Part shown: piece by piece, positions 9,159 to 17,869 of the stretch
Numbering within the stretch: the first letter of the stretch is position 1
Layout: every line of letters begins with the position of its first letter
NCBI GenBank assembly: GCA_028291515.1
Contig: JAQGHU010000011.1
Coordinates: 1 to 64,000 of the forward strand
Length of the DNA stretch: 64,000 bases
From: Schlesneria sp.
Lineage (GTDB): Bacteria > Planctomycetota > Planctomycetia > Planctomycetales > Planctomycetaceae
Direction of reading: 5' to 3'
The notes under the pieces: model-generated
Database searches by the model: none
The model's input: only the letters and a program-made list of their open reading frames with translations
What the model was told of the DNA's origin: nothing
Position numbers and translations under genes: made by a program

Positions 9159-9423
9159 AATTGTTTCTCCAGGCTGGATCGAGGTAACGGGGATCTCGCG
9201 ACGATCAAAGACTCGCGAATTGCGGCGCGTATTCTAGCGCGGCGGACAATGGGATGCAAAGAGGGCGCGAATTCAGGCTGTCCGACGCCAATCAGCTGCG
9301 TCGCGAAAGTGCAAGTTGCGGTTGCAGATGCAGCGACATGCGGACGTGAGCACCAATGAGTGCATCGTCTGTAGTGCGCAGAGTATAGCCACGCGTCAGC
9401 TTGGAGAACGTACCGCCGCTCGA

Positions 9424-10314
9424 CTAGCGGGCGACTTTACCGCCGGCGTCCTTTGGAGGAAGCTGGCTTAACTTGCGCGCTGGTTTGGCAGGTTCGGCCT
9501 GGCTGGATTGCGTACCGGGTACTTTCACCCCCAATGGATGACGCTTCGCCGGTTCGAACAGCTTCTTCGTGGCATTTGGATCGGATGAACGTGGAGCCAG
9601 TTGCTGATCCGGGTCGACTGTAATCACCGGGAGTTCACTCACGTCGGGACGGTTCGGATTTCCAGGGAGCAGCGTCGGCGCGCCGCTATCTCGGCCTTTT
9701 GGTTTCGATACCGCAGAGTCCGCCCCGCGAGTACCGCCGCGTGTGGGAACGCGCAAGATCATGCCGACCCGGACATCGTTGGCGTCTTTCAATTGATCGC
9801 GATTCGCTTCGAACAAGTCTGCGAATCGACCTGAACTTCCCAGTTCTTTCGCCGCGATTGATGAGAGCGTCTCGCCCTTCTGGACAATATGGGTTCGATC
9901 CGACCCGACCGAAGACTTCGCCGTTGCCGACCCTTGAGACGAGGCGGAATTACCACTGTTCGTGTCAGGGAAAGGAATCGGTGCGAGTTCCTGCAGCCCT
10001 GCATCTGAGTTGGAGACTCGCGCACCTTCGGTGAAAAAATCGGGAGTATCCAATCGAGGCAGGCCGTCGTCTGCACTCTGACGCTCCGACACGTTTTTCG
10101 CGGATGTTCCACGATCAGTTGATTGGAGGTACGGAGAAATCGACTTCTCCGCAATCCGAGCGTCCAGTTCCGCCCCCGTCTTCAAGTGAGCGCCTGACGA
10201 TCCGGCCGGCTTGGGATCATGACGAAAGAAAAACGCACCAGCAGCCCCGAGCAGCAAAACCGCTAGTGCCAACCCAATTCGTTGATCCTGATGCACGATT
10301 TGATCCTTCCCCAT
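9424..10314 (-). CDS. Membrane-anchored LysM-domain protein
   Basis: A 296-residue protein with one transmembrane helix near residues 13-31 (LALAVLLLGAAGAFFF), a long low-complexity linker and one LysM domain near residues 140-190 (IVQKGETLSSIAAKELGSSG, then RFADLFEANRDQL and VGMILRVP). The C-terminal ~100 residues are proline- and lysine-rich and look disordered. LysM binds peptidoglycan glycans, so this is probably an inner-membrane protein that contacts the wall from the periplasmic side. The ATG at 10314 is chosen because the hydrophobic segment then sits near the N-terminus. It is the last gene of the minus-strand dcw cluster, 318 bp after the penicillin-binding protein gene. Confidence 0.85.
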   Translation of the reverse strand: MGKDQIVHQDQRIGLALAVLLLGAAGAFFFRHDPKPAGSSGAHLKTGAELDARIAEKSISPYLQSTDRGTSAKNVSERQSADDGLPRLDTPDFFTEGARVSNSDAGLQELAPIPFPDTNSGNSASSQGSATAKSSVGSDRTHIVQKGETLSSIAAKELGSSGRFADLFEANRDQLKDANDVRVGMILRVPTRGGTRGADSAVSKPKGRDSGAPTLLPGNPNRPDVSELPVITVDPDQQLAPRSSDPNATKKLFEPAKRHPLGVKVPGTQSSQAEPAKPARKLSQLPPKDAGGKVAR

Positions 10315-10632
10315 GAGTGATCGGCACCAACAGTCGTCCGTGGGAAACAATGCTCCCCTGTCGAATGTCGGCGCGCACGATGATCTATCGGGTAAGGAAT
10401 CGGCGGAATCTGCCGCTGGCCTCACGGGAATCACTCGATAGCTGTGAAATCCTGCGGATCGGGCAGATCTGGTGAGGGGTCGCACGATTAAATCAAGTTT
10501 GCCGGAGCACGGTCCGAGCGGCAAAGCTTGATCCCTTCCGCGCAGGCCGGAATCCAGTCGTTTTGGCATTGACACCATCTCATGACTCGCTGGATTCCCG
10601 CCTGCGCGGGAATGACGAGCAGTAGGGTGAGG
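10315..10632. repeat. Spacer with an inverted pair of REP-like units
   Basis: This 318-bp gap between two minus-strand cell-wall genes holds a complete REP-like palindrome at 10590-10617. About 35 bp away, at roughly 10530-10557, lies a degenerate copy in the opposite orientation (CCGCGCAGGCCGGAATCCAG). The two together resemble the paired REP arrangement (BIME) seen in other bacteria. I see no gene in the gap. Confidence 0.6.
10590..10617 (+). repeat. REP-like palindrome, copy 2
   Basis: Identical over 28 bp to the unit at 6030-6057 and one base different from that at 42097-42124. The hairpin core is ATTCCCGCCTGCGCGGGAAT. Confidence 0.85.
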
Positions 10633-12387
10633 CTATTCCGGCGGGTCTTCCTTCCAGTTGGCGGCTGCATCCAGCAAGTGCTGCTCGGGCGAGATCCGCA
10701 GATAGACCAGCGACTGCTTGAGAATGTTGGCGGCGGCGGGTGCGGCCACTCGGCCACCGAATGTTTCCCCACCGACAGAGGACTGGTTCACGACGACCAG
10801 GACCAGTAGTCGCGGATCTTCGACCGGGGCACCACAGACGAAAGAACTGATGTACTTGCCGTGAATATAGCCGCCGTGGGGTGAAATGCACTGCGCCGTT
10901 CCCGTCTTACCAAAGACATTGTAACCGGGAATGCGAGCCCTTTTTCCCGTGCCGCGCGTCACGACTTCCTGCATTGGGACCTCGACGACCCATTTGGCCA
11001 CATCCGGCGAAACAGTCTGTTCGCTGAGTTGCCTGATTGCGGCCGTCGAGTCCTGCTGATGCGGCAACACGATCCTGGGTCGAACCAGCAGGCCGCCATT
11101 CGCGAGCGCCGCGTGAGCGGAGATGAGTTGCAACGGCGTCGTTGCCAATTCATGTCCCATCGGGATCGATCCGGTGGAATAAGTCGTCCATTGCTTGAGA
11201 GGCCGCAGGATTCCGGGGAGTTCACCTGGCAACTCGATGCCGGTCTTCCGACCAAATCCAAACAGGGTGGCCGCTTCGAAGAGACGCTCGTTCGTCAGAC
11301 GTTCGCCGACTTTTGCCATCCCGATGTTACTGGATTTCACCAGCACGTCGGTCAGGTTGAGCATCCCATAGCGATGATGATCATGGAGTTGACGTCGGCC
11401 CATGCGATAGAGGCCATTCTCACAGTCGAACTTGTCATCTGTGCGAAGAACGTGCTGATCCAAACCGTAGCTGACCACGAACGGCTTGAATGTCGAACCG
11501 GGTTCATAGATGTCCGCAATCGCACGGTTCTTCCATTCAGCCGGTGCCGCTCGTTCGGGATGATTGGAATCGAATGTCGGCCGGGTTGCCATGGCCAGCA
11601 CATCGCCGGTCTTGGGATCGAGAGCGATGGCGCTGCAGCTTTCCGGCTTCCATTCTTTCATGACTGCGTCAAGTTCTCGCTCGGCGAACAACTGCACGAC
11701 GAGATCGAGTGACAGCTGCACATTTTGTCCCGGCGAGGGGGGATGTTCGATGTCATCCAGGATCTCGATCACACGACCGCGAGAATCGCGAGCCAGCTTG
11801 CGACGTCCTTTTTCGCCACTGAGAACTTTGTCCAAACCTTCTTCGATGCCACCGCGTCCAACCCCATCGATGTCTCGAAGTCCCAACACGTGCGCGGCGA
11901 CGACACCTTGCGGATACTCGCGACGATACTCGTCACGGAAGCCCCACGAGTCAGCAGGCAACTTCAGTGCTTTCACCTTCTCGACCTCATCGGAGGTCAG
12001 TCTTCGCTTCACCCACAAGAACTGCCGATCACGTCGCTCGCCGATCTTTTCGAAGAGCTGATCTGCGGGAAGATCTAACGCGCTCGATAGCGCATTGGCG
12101 ACAGTCCACGGCTGACTTATTCGGCGTGGGACGATGAACAAACTACGCAGCGTTAACGTGGTCGCAACGAGGCGGCCTTGTCGATCGACGATGTCTCCCG
12201 GACGCGCGGGAATCTCTTCGGCATACTCGCGCTGTTGCTCGGCTCGATCTGAAAAACGCCCCTCCTGCCACCATTGCAGTTGCATCAACCGCAGCGCCAG
12301 CACTGTCCAGACGATCCCAAACAACGTCACCACAAACCGGGCACGCCTGATGATCGATGTGGCAGACGGAGAGGGTGTCACACTCAT
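10633..12387 (-). CDS. ftsI: Penicillin-binding protein, FtsI/PBP2-type transpeptidase
   Basis: A 584-residue class B penicillin-binding protein that cross-links peptidoglycan. It has an N-terminal membrane helix (FVVTLFGIVWTVLALRLMQL, residues 18-37), a dimerisation/pedestal region (RPGDIVDRQGRLVATT is the usual first block) and a C-terminal transpeptidase domain. All three active-site motifs are present: STFK in PGSTFKPF, SSN in KSSNIGMAKV and KTG in GKTGTAQ. No PASTA domains follow. Its start overlaps the upstream FtsL-like gene by 4 bp (ATGA), which suggests translational coupling. This is notable in a planctomycete, where the classical FtsZ machinery is absent. I infer FtsI rather than PBP2 from its place in the mraZ-rsmH cluster. 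Confidence 0.9.
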   Translation of the reverse strand: MSVTPSPSATSIIRRARFVVTLFGIVWTVLALRLMQLQWWQEGRFSDRAEQQREYAEEIPARPGDIVDRQGRLVATTLTLRSLFIVPRRISQPWTVANALSSALDLPADQLFEKIGERRDRQFLWVKRRLTSDEVEKVKALKLPADSWGFRDEYRREYPQGVVAAHVLGLRDIDGVGRGGIEEGLDKVLSGEKGRRKLARDSRGRVIEILDDIEHPPSPGQNVQLSLDLVVQLFAERELDAVMKEWKPESCSAIALDPKTGDVLAMATRPTFDSNHPERAAPAEWKNRAIADIYEPGSTFKPFVVSYGLDQHVLRTDDKFDCENGLYRMGRRQLHDHHRYGMLNLTDVLVKSSNIGMAKVGERLTNERLFEAATLFGFGRKTGIELPGELPGILRPLKQWTTYSTGSIPMGHELATTPLQLISAHAALANGGLLVRPRIVLPHQQDSTAAIRQLSEQTVSPDVAKWVVEVPMQEVVTRGTGKRARIPGYNVFGKTGTAQCISPHGGYIHGKYISSFVCGAPVEDPRLLVLVVVNQSSVGGETFGGRVAAPAAANILKQSLVYLRISPEQHLLDAAANWKEDPPE

Positions 12388-12773
12388 TCTTGAGCCTGAT
12401 CGCGAATAGCGGGTTTGCGGCTATCGCCGTTCGCGTTGTTCCAGTTGAGCAAAGGGGCACGTCGCTGGTCGGCCCGTTGTGGTTTGGGGGGACGATAGAG
12501 CGAGGCATCGCCGCGTTCGAGTGCATCGAATAGTTTTGCGGGAGCACCCAAGCGCTGGGTCTCCAACCGCAGTTTCGCCTGGCTCTCCAGCAGGACTTCC
12601 ATGCGGTACTGCTGCTGACTGAGCGATCGCTTGAGCGATAGATTCTGAGTCTCCAGCGCGGTTCCCGTCAGGGCCACGGAGACAATCAGGATCAGCGCTG
12701 CACCAAAGCGAAAGAACATCACCGCAGTTCCCTGAGTCTCAGCCGACACGCGAGCCGATACCCACGGAACCAC
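12384..12773 (-). CDS. FtsL-like small membrane protein
   Basis: A 129-residue protein with one membrane helix (MFFRFGAALILIVSVALTG, residues 19-37), then a ~40-residue segment of coiled-coil character (LKRSLSQQQYRMEVLLESQA) and a basic, disordered tail. This topology and the position between rsmH and ftsI are those of FtsL, a divisome bitopic protein. FtsL sequences diverge greatly, so the call rests on topology and synteny. The stop overlaps the ftsI start by 4 bp. The true start may be the ATG at 12719, directly before the helix. Confidence 0.65.
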   Translation of the reverse strand: MVPWVSARVSAETQGTAVMFFRFGAALILIVSVALTGTALETQNLSLKRSLSQQQYRMEVLLESQAKLRLETQRLGAPAKLFDALERGDASLYRPPKPQRADQRRAPLLNWNNANGDSRKPAIRDQAQE

Positions 12774-12802
12774 GGCGGGAGCGCAGAGACTCGCAACAAC
12801 TC

Positions 12803-14599
12803 TTATCGGAACGTGCGACCTCGTTCGACCACGTCAACGCGGCTGGCGTCTGCAGGAAGTCGCAAAACGGCCCCGATCTTGAGGGAATTTCCGTCTGGAA
12901 GGACATCGCGATTTAATTCAAAGATCTGCGTCCAGCGTGACGAGCGACCCAAATGTCGTTGAGCCACTCCGCTGAGAGTGTCTTCGCGGCCGATGCGGTA
13001 CATCGGTGTTCCATCGTCGGCGATGAAGAACCCCGATTCTGCTTCATCTGTGGCAGCGGCGACAGTCACTTTGGTGCTGTTTGAAGAACTGACGACCGGC
13101 GAGATACTCGCGGTCTGGACCGGATCGATGGTCGCGGCCTTTGGGATGAATTGTGCATAGGTTCGCTCCAGGACTTCAGCGGCCGGAGTAGAAATACTCA
13201 CACCAAGTTTCATCCGCTTGGGATCGGTAATGATTTGCGAATTGTGTTGAGCGAGAGCCATGAAGTAGCGACCCGTGCCGTACTTCTTTCGCGAAATCGT
13301 CCAGAAGTTATCGCCAGGTTCGATGTCGTAGGTATCTCCCGCCACCAGAGGTCGAGCGGCCGTGGCTCTAAAGTCTTCGTCGATCTGGGTCACCGGGGCA
13401 GGTCGCGCCACTCGCCGCTCAACGGGAGGAGCACTCGAGGCAGCCGGAACCCCAGGGCGATGTTCCTCGAACGCGTTTGCGGTGCGGTCCTTGGCGGTCG
13501 CGGGAGCAAAACCACCGAATCGGTCGTCCTGAGCGAGCTGTGCCGCTTCACGGATCGGCACAACTTTGCGAGCAGGCGATGGCTCACGAGTTGGGGCCAA
13601 GTCTCGCGAAGGGATCGTCAACTGTGGTACCGAAGACTTTGCAGGCTCCGCATCCAACGAATCGAAGGCGTTCGGCGACGACATCTGTCGCGAGTTCGAT
13701 GGAACCTGCACTTCGAATTCGGCGATCTCCGCCTGCTTTTCTTCGAGAATCACTTCACGCCGCGTTTCTGCGGGAGGAGTGAATTCTTCTCGTTTGGGGA
13801 CTGATTTCGTGGGGCGCTGCACTTCCAGATCGGTAGCAGCTTCGAACGGATCTGACTCTCGCTGACGTTCCATTTCTCGAGGGGCTTCTTTCAAAGCAAC
13901 CGGTACCTCGAAGCCATCGTTGGATTCGGCCGTCGAGTCACCAAACGGATCGTTCGACTCATTGTTTCTCGCAGCGACGTTCGTCTTGGGTTGGACTGTC
14001 ACTTCCGCGGTGTGGTCGTTTGCTCTCGTATCAAACTTGATGGCGGGAGTATCAAATGGATCAGCCTCGCTGACATTTGCGACCGTCGGAGTCTCTGTCG
14101 CGGTCTCGGCGGGTGCCGAATTGTCGCCGCTAAACGGATCGAAGGATTCTTCTTTCTCTTTGCGAGCGGCTTCTGCAACACGGGCAGGAACGTGCTTGGT
14201 TTCTACTTTAGCAGGGGCCTTGCGCTCGGTGTCGAATTCGTCGTCGAGCGATGTCGGCAGTTTGGGCTTGGAACGATTGGTCGACTGAAACTGTTCGAAC
14301 GAATCTTTGGTACTGACTGAGCTTTTCGCGGCTCGTGGCTCAGCAGGGGCGAAGTCCTCCTCGGGCATTCGTGCTGGCGTCGTGGCAGCCGCGGTGACCA
14401 CGCGATTTGGGTGTCGATCCGTTTCCTCGGTCTGGAAGGGATCGGTAGACTCTTTCGCCTGCGCGATCGACTCCTCTTCCGGAGTGATCTGTTGCGCCAT
14501 CGCTGCTACTGGGTGTTGCATCCGCTTATAGACCATGAAGCCGAACACGCCGCCCAGCATCAGAATCATCAACAGACCCGCTTTGGTTTCACGCGTCAT
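12803..14599 (-). CDS. Membrane-anchored protein with two LysM domains
   Basis: A 598-residue protein. A membrane helix spans about residues 6-22 (AGLLMILMLGGVFGFMVYK). A ~370-residue linker rich in Pro, Glu, Ser and Thr follows, with recurring DPF-containing motifs (SFDPFSGD, ESDPFEAA, EADPFDTP, SNDPFGDS). Two LysM domains close the protein (YDIEPGDNFWTISRKKYGTG and YRIGREDTLSGVAQRHLGRS). The start is ATG 14599 because AGGAG lies just upstream; a longer frame reaches 14704 without such a site. It is predicted to span the membrane and bind peptidoglycan. The place between rsmH and ftsL-like, where other phyla carry division or mur genes, suggests a role in wall or division work. Confidence 0.85.
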   Translation of the reverse strand: MTRETKAGLLMILMLGGVFGFMVYKRMQHPVAAMAQQITPEEESIAQAKESTDPFQTEETDRHPNRVVTAAATTPARMPEEDFAPAEPRAAKSSVSTKDSFEQFQSTNRSKPKLPTSLDDEFDTERKAPAKVETKHVPARVAEAARKEKEESFDPFSGDNSAPAETATETPTVANVSEADPFDTPAIKFDTRANDHTAEVTVQPKTNVAARNNESNDPFGDSTAESNDGFEVPVALKEAPREMERQRESDPFEAATDLEVQRPTKSVPKREEFTPPAETRREVILEEKQAEIAEFEVQVPSNSRQMSSPNAFDSLDAEPAKSSVPQLTIPSRDLAPTREPSPARKVVPIREAAQLAQDDRFGGFAPATAKDRTANAFEEHRPGVPAASSAPPVERRVARPAPVTQIDEDFRATAARPLVAGDTYDIEPGDNFWTISRKKYGTGRYFMALAQHNSQIITDPKRMKLGVSISTPAAEVLERTYAQFIPKAATIDPVQTASISPVVSSSNSTKVTVAAATDEAESGFFIADDGTPMYRIGREDTLSGVAQRHLGRSSRWTQIFELNRDVLPDGNSLKIGAVLRLPADASRVDVVERGRTFR

Positions 14600-14704
14600 G
14601 ATCGAGGCTCCTTCCTCGTAAGGACCGACATCCTGCCCGTCCCGAACTGCAATTGACCCAAGTTGTTTGAGCTTGCATCGCTCTAACGTCTCATCAACAT
14701 CCAC

Positions 14705-15604
14705 TCAACCTAATTTTCGCGCCACTCGAAGCTTGGCCGAACGACTGCGTGGATTGACTCGTTGTTCCTGATGCGAAGCTACGACCGGCTTCGATGTCAA
14801 CGATTCCCAGCGATCTGCTCGGCGAAATTCCTGTTTGACGATGCGATCTTCCAACGAATGAAACGAAATGATGGCGGCCAGTCCGCCTGGCTTCAACGAT
14901 CCATAAACCGCGTCTTCAATCCCGCGCCGGACATGTTCCAATTCTTGATTGACTGCAATTCGTAGTGCCTGAAACGTGCGTGTGGCGGGATGCTTATCTC
15001 CAGGATCTCGCCGCTTCACCCCGAGAGCCTCTGCCACGCCATTCGCTAGATCTAGTCCCGTTCGGATCGGGTTTGTTCCCGCTCTGGCGACCAGGTATCT
15101 AGCGATCTTGGCGCTTTCCAACTCCTCACCGTACTCCGACAACCACGACTCGATTTCTTGGACGCTCGCCTGGGCCAACAGTTCGCTAGCGGGTTTTCCG
15201 CGGCTCGTATCGAACCTGAGATCCAGCGGCCCATCTGCCGTGAATCCGAAACCACGCGACCGATCCGCCAACTGATCCGACGACAAACCCAAATCCAGCA
15301 ACACCCGATCGACCGACTCTAAGCCCAACTCTTGAATCACCTTCGGAAGCTCGACATAGCTCGCATGCTTCAGCACCACCCGATCCGACACCGGCAACAC
15401 GGCTGCTGCCAGACCTAGCATCATGGGATCGCGATCCAATCCAATCAGCAGGCCCTCCTCACCAATCTGTGTCGAGATCATTCGAGAATGGCCCCCGGCA
15501 CCGACAGTCCCATCCACCACGACCAAACCTGGACGCAACTCCAAGCCTCGTATGACTTCTCGCAACAAGACCGGCGTATGAACCGCCGTATTCCTTTCCG
15601 TCAT
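14705..15604 (-). CDS. rsmH: 16S rRNA (cytosine(1402)-N4)-methyltransferase
   Basis: A 299-residue RsmH (MraW). It methylates N4 of C1402 in the 16S rRNA decoding centre using S-adenosylmethionine. Family motifs are clear: HTPVLLREVI at the N-terminus, VDGTVGAGGHS for SAM binding, LLDLGLSSDQLAD, and the C-terminal HPATRTFQALRI and ISFHSLEDRIVKQ blocks. Length is normal. It lies downstream of mraZ as in most bacteria, but with an unusually long 403-bp gap that carries strong inverted repeats. Confidence 0.97.
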   Translation of the reverse strand: MTERNTAVHTPVLLREVIRGLELRPGLVVVDGTVGAGGHSRMISTQIGEEGLLIGLDRDPMMLGLAAAVLPVSDRVVLKHASYVELPKVIQELGLESVDRVLLDLGLSSDQLADRSRGFGFTADGPLDLRFDTSRGKPASELLAQASVQEIESWLSEYGEELESAKIARYLVARAGTNPIRTGLDLANGVAEALGVKRRDPGDKHPATRTFQALRIAVNQELEHVRRGIEDAVYGSLKPGGLAAIISFHSLEDRIVKQEFRRADRWESLTSKPVVASHQEQRVNPRSRSAKLRVARKLG

Positions 15605-15740
15605 TCGGACTCTTTACAGAAATTCGCTCAAGTTTTTGACAACAACTGCCGGGGGAGTGACTGTCTTATAAATTCGAAATGCGGATTTGGATAGGCCACC
15701 TTGAGCAAGTCGCGTCCAAAGCTTCCCTGTGGAAAGCACA

Positions 15741-15772
15741 AAGGCTCGGTCAGGAATTCCTGGCCGAGCCTT
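15741..15772. repeat. 32-bp near-perfect palindrome between mraZ and rsmH
   Basis: The half AAGGCTCGGTCAGGAA is followed at once by its complement TTCCTGGCCGAGCCTT, with a single T-G mismatch and no loop. As RNA it would form a 16-bp stem with a tight turn. It could end part of the mraZ transcript or mark a processing site. Being symmetric, it could also bind a dimeric protein as DNA. Confidence 0.75.
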
Positions 15773-15792
15773 CGTTCTGTCCTTTAATTACC

Positions 15793-15858
15793 AAGTCATT
15801 CGCCGCGGGGTGAGCATCCCTTCCCCCCCTGCGACTTCGCCATGTGGGCGAATGACTT
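15793..15858. repeat. 12-bp inverted repeat between mraZ and rsmH
   Basis: AAGTCATTCGCC (15793-15804) pairs with GGCGAATGACTT (15847-15858) perfectly, leaving a 42-nt loop that contains a C-run. It sits about 20 bp from the 32-bp palindrome, so the mraZ-rsmH spacer carries two consecutive stem-loops. Confidence 0.65.
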
Positions 15859-16007
15859 GCGGATGATCAAGCTGCCGCGAGATCACTCCGCTCAAGGCCC
15901 CTTCCATGTGAGCCTTGTTCGACCGCGAAGCCCGGTGGCCAAGCGACGATTCCGACCATTATCCAATCCGCTCCCGGTGTGACACCACATTGAAGGGGAC
16001 GCTTCCC

Positions 16008-16436
16008 CTACCCACCCATCGCTTTGACCGCTAACTCGTCGAATGCCGGCGTATGCGTTGTGACGAACAAATCCCAAGCTTCCTTGTCCCACAATTCGGC
16101 ATGGTCTTGCACACCCAACAGGTACGCCTCACGCTTCAAACCGGCGTACTCCGCCAGCCGATCAGGGATCCGCATCCGGCCCTGACCGTCCAAATCAACA
16201 CGCTCCGCAGATGAATAAAAAAGGCGTAGATAATTCTGGTGACTACCACCAGCCGCCAACTTCGCAGCGAACGCTTCAAATCCTTGAGGTGAATAGACTA
16301 CCAACGATTTCGCTGTGCCGGGGGCAATCATCAGGCTGTTCAGATCGGTATGACCAAAATCATCTCGTAGCCGCTTGGGTACTGCGACACGCTTCTTCTC
16401 GTCCAGCGTTCGCAGATACGTACCCGTCAGGGCCAT
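16008..16436 (-). CDS. mraZ: MraZ, transcriptional regulator of the dcw cluster
   Basis: A 142-residue MraZ with the two SpoVT/AbrB-like half-domains of the family. The N-terminal block LDEKKRVAVPKRLRDDF carries the DNA-binding loop of the first half, and VDLDGQGRMRIPDRLAEYAG the second. MraZ represses its own operon in E. coli by binding direct repeats just upstream of its gene, and matching repeats are present here. It is the first gene of the minus-strand cluster that runs through rsmH to ftsI. Confidence 0.93.
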   Translation of the reverse strand: MALTGTYLRTLDEKKRVAVPKRLRDDFGHTDLNSLMIAPGTAKSLVVYSPQGFEAFAAKLAAGGSHQNYLRLFYSSAERVDLDGQGRMRIPDRLAEYAGLKREAYLLGVQDHAELWDKEAWDLFVTTHTPAFDELAVKAMGG

Positions 16437-16440
16437 TTAC

Positions 16441-16465
16441 CACCAACTTTCCCCATTGCTCCCCA
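16441..16465 (-). promoter_or_regulatory. Putative MraZ boxes: three TGGKG repeats, 10-nt period
   Basis: Read on the minus strand, TGGGG (16461-16465), TGGGG (16451-16455) and TGGTG (16441-16445) are spaced exactly 10 nt apart and end 5 nt before the mraZ ATG. Known MraZ operators are TGGGN units separated by 5-nt spacers. The last unit overlaps the likely ribosome-binding site (GGTGG), so binding could block transcription and the mRNA copy could affect translation. The match is seen directly; the function is inferred from MraZ of other bacteria. Confidence 0.7.
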
Positions 16466-16576
16466 CCGATGGGGGAGACTCTACCAATCGCACCGGGTGA
16501 ATCAAGCATGACATTTGGCCAGGGGGTTGGCGGTGATGCACCGACGACGCGCAGCTACTTACAGGACAAGAGATTG

Positions 16577-16598
16577 AAGATTTTGAAAAAAATCTTCT
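16577..16598 (-). terminator. Possible terminator after the glycosyltransferase gene
   Basis: On the minus strand GAAGATTTT and AAAATCTTC form a 9-bp stem with a TTTC loop, 24 bp beyond the glycosyltransferase stop. The stem is A+T-rich and has no separate U-tract, so the call is weak. Confidence 0.35.
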
Positions 16599-16621
16599 GA
16601 GAGGGGTTTGCGATGTGAAAA

Positions 16622-17743
16622 TCAGCGAGTTGAAATCAATTGACGGTACAAATGATCATATGCTGCTGTTGCAGAACTGTTTGTAAATCGTTTCGTAATA
16701 TTATCTTGCGCACCAGAAGAAAGACGTGCAGCCAGATCGGATTGATTCAAAACCCGTAAGATTGCCGTGGCAAGCTCGGACGAGTTTCCGGCTGGCACAA
16801 GCAGACCGGACTCGTCGGATTCGATGATTTCGCGAGAGCCCTCGACCGCGGTGGCAATCACCGGCAGACCTGCCGCCATCGCTTCCAGCAGGGCATTTGG
16901 CATCCCTTCCCACAGCGAGGGGAGCACGAACAGATCAGCGGCCTTCAGGAGCCCAGGAACGTCCCCACGATGGCCTGCGAAGTGGGTGGACGATCCAATC
17001 CCCAGCGACGACGCCAACGCTTCCAGAGAGGCACGCTCGGGGCCGTCGCCAACGATCAAAAATTGGCAGTCGGGATGCTTCTTCAGAACCACTGTCGCGG
17101 CATGCAGCAAGAATCGAACACCTTTCTGCTCTTCGAGCCGTCCGACCGTGATCACGACCGGGAAGTGGCCCTTCGATCCGAGCTGCGACACGTCGGTCGG
17201 GCTAGCATTTGCGTAGGTGGCGAAGTCCACACCATTCGGAATGACGCTGACCTTACGGGCTTTCAATCCGGCCTCTTGAACCGAGAAGTCGGCCACACCC
17301 TGGCTGACGCAGACATTGTGATCAACCAGGAAATTCGTCCAGCGATCCAATCGTATGTGCCAGCGACAACGACGTTCGGCGACGCGAATCCCGGCGACGA
17401 TGTAGGGAACACCCGCCAGGCGCCCTGCCAGGCGTCCAACCAGATTCCCGTGGAACAGGAACGTCTGCATGAGGGCCGGGCGGAACTGTCGCAAGGCGCG
17501 CGTCAATCGCCACAGTACTCCGGGAAAGCTGTTGGCACCTCGCCCGTTGAAACAGATCACGTTGATTCCATGCGTTTCCAGCACTTCAGCGAAGTACGCA
17601 TGCGGCCCGAGGCAAAACACCCGAGCATTCCAGAACTGTCGATCCAGTCCGAGCACCAGTTCGGTGAACGCTTTTTCGGCACCGCCCCGATCCAACTCGG
17701 TAATGCAGAAAGCGATAGGAACAGGTTCTGAGATCGCGGTCAT
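16622..17743 (-). CDS. Glycosyltransferase family 4
   Basis: A 373-residue GT-B fold glycosyltransferase. The N-terminal half holds the acceptor domain (ITELDRGGAEKAFTELVLGL). The C-terminal half holds the nucleotide-sugar site, with VGRLEEQKGVRFLLHAA, FLIVGDGPERASLE, FAGHRGDVPGLLKAADLFVL and the retaining GT4 E-x7-E motif in PSLWEGMPNALLEAMAAGLP. It is cytoplasmic or membrane-associated and transfers a sugar to a lipid carrier or polysaccharide. Donor and acceptor are unknown, and no other glycan gene is adjacent. It is divergent from queA. Confidence 0.9.
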   Translation of the reverse strand: MTAISEPVPIAFCITELDRGGAEKAFTELVLGLDRQFWNARVFCLGPHAYFAEVLETHGINVICFNGRGANSFPGVLWRLTRALRQFRPALMQTFLFHGNLVGRLAGRLAGVPYIVAGIRVAERRCRWHIRLDRWTNFLVDHNVCVSQGVADFSVQEAGLKARKVSVIPNGVDFATYANASPTDVSQLGSKGHFPVVITVGRLEEQKGVRFLLHAATVVLKKHPDCQFLIVGDGPERASLEALASSLGIGSSTHFAGHRGDVPGLLKAADLFVLPSLWEGMPNALLEAMAAGLPVIATAVEGSREIIESDESGLLVPAGNSSELATAILRVLNQSDLAARLSSGAQDNITKRFTNSSATAAYDHLYRQLISTR

Positions 17744-17869
17744 GAGCAGACTTCGTTTCGATCAGGTACCGCAAGATTCCCGCATTTCGGCGGGTTTAGG
17801 TTCTGCGTCGTCCGTTGTAACATTTGGGACAGACAGCAAGCTTGTTACATCGACTTTCATAGGCCAATC

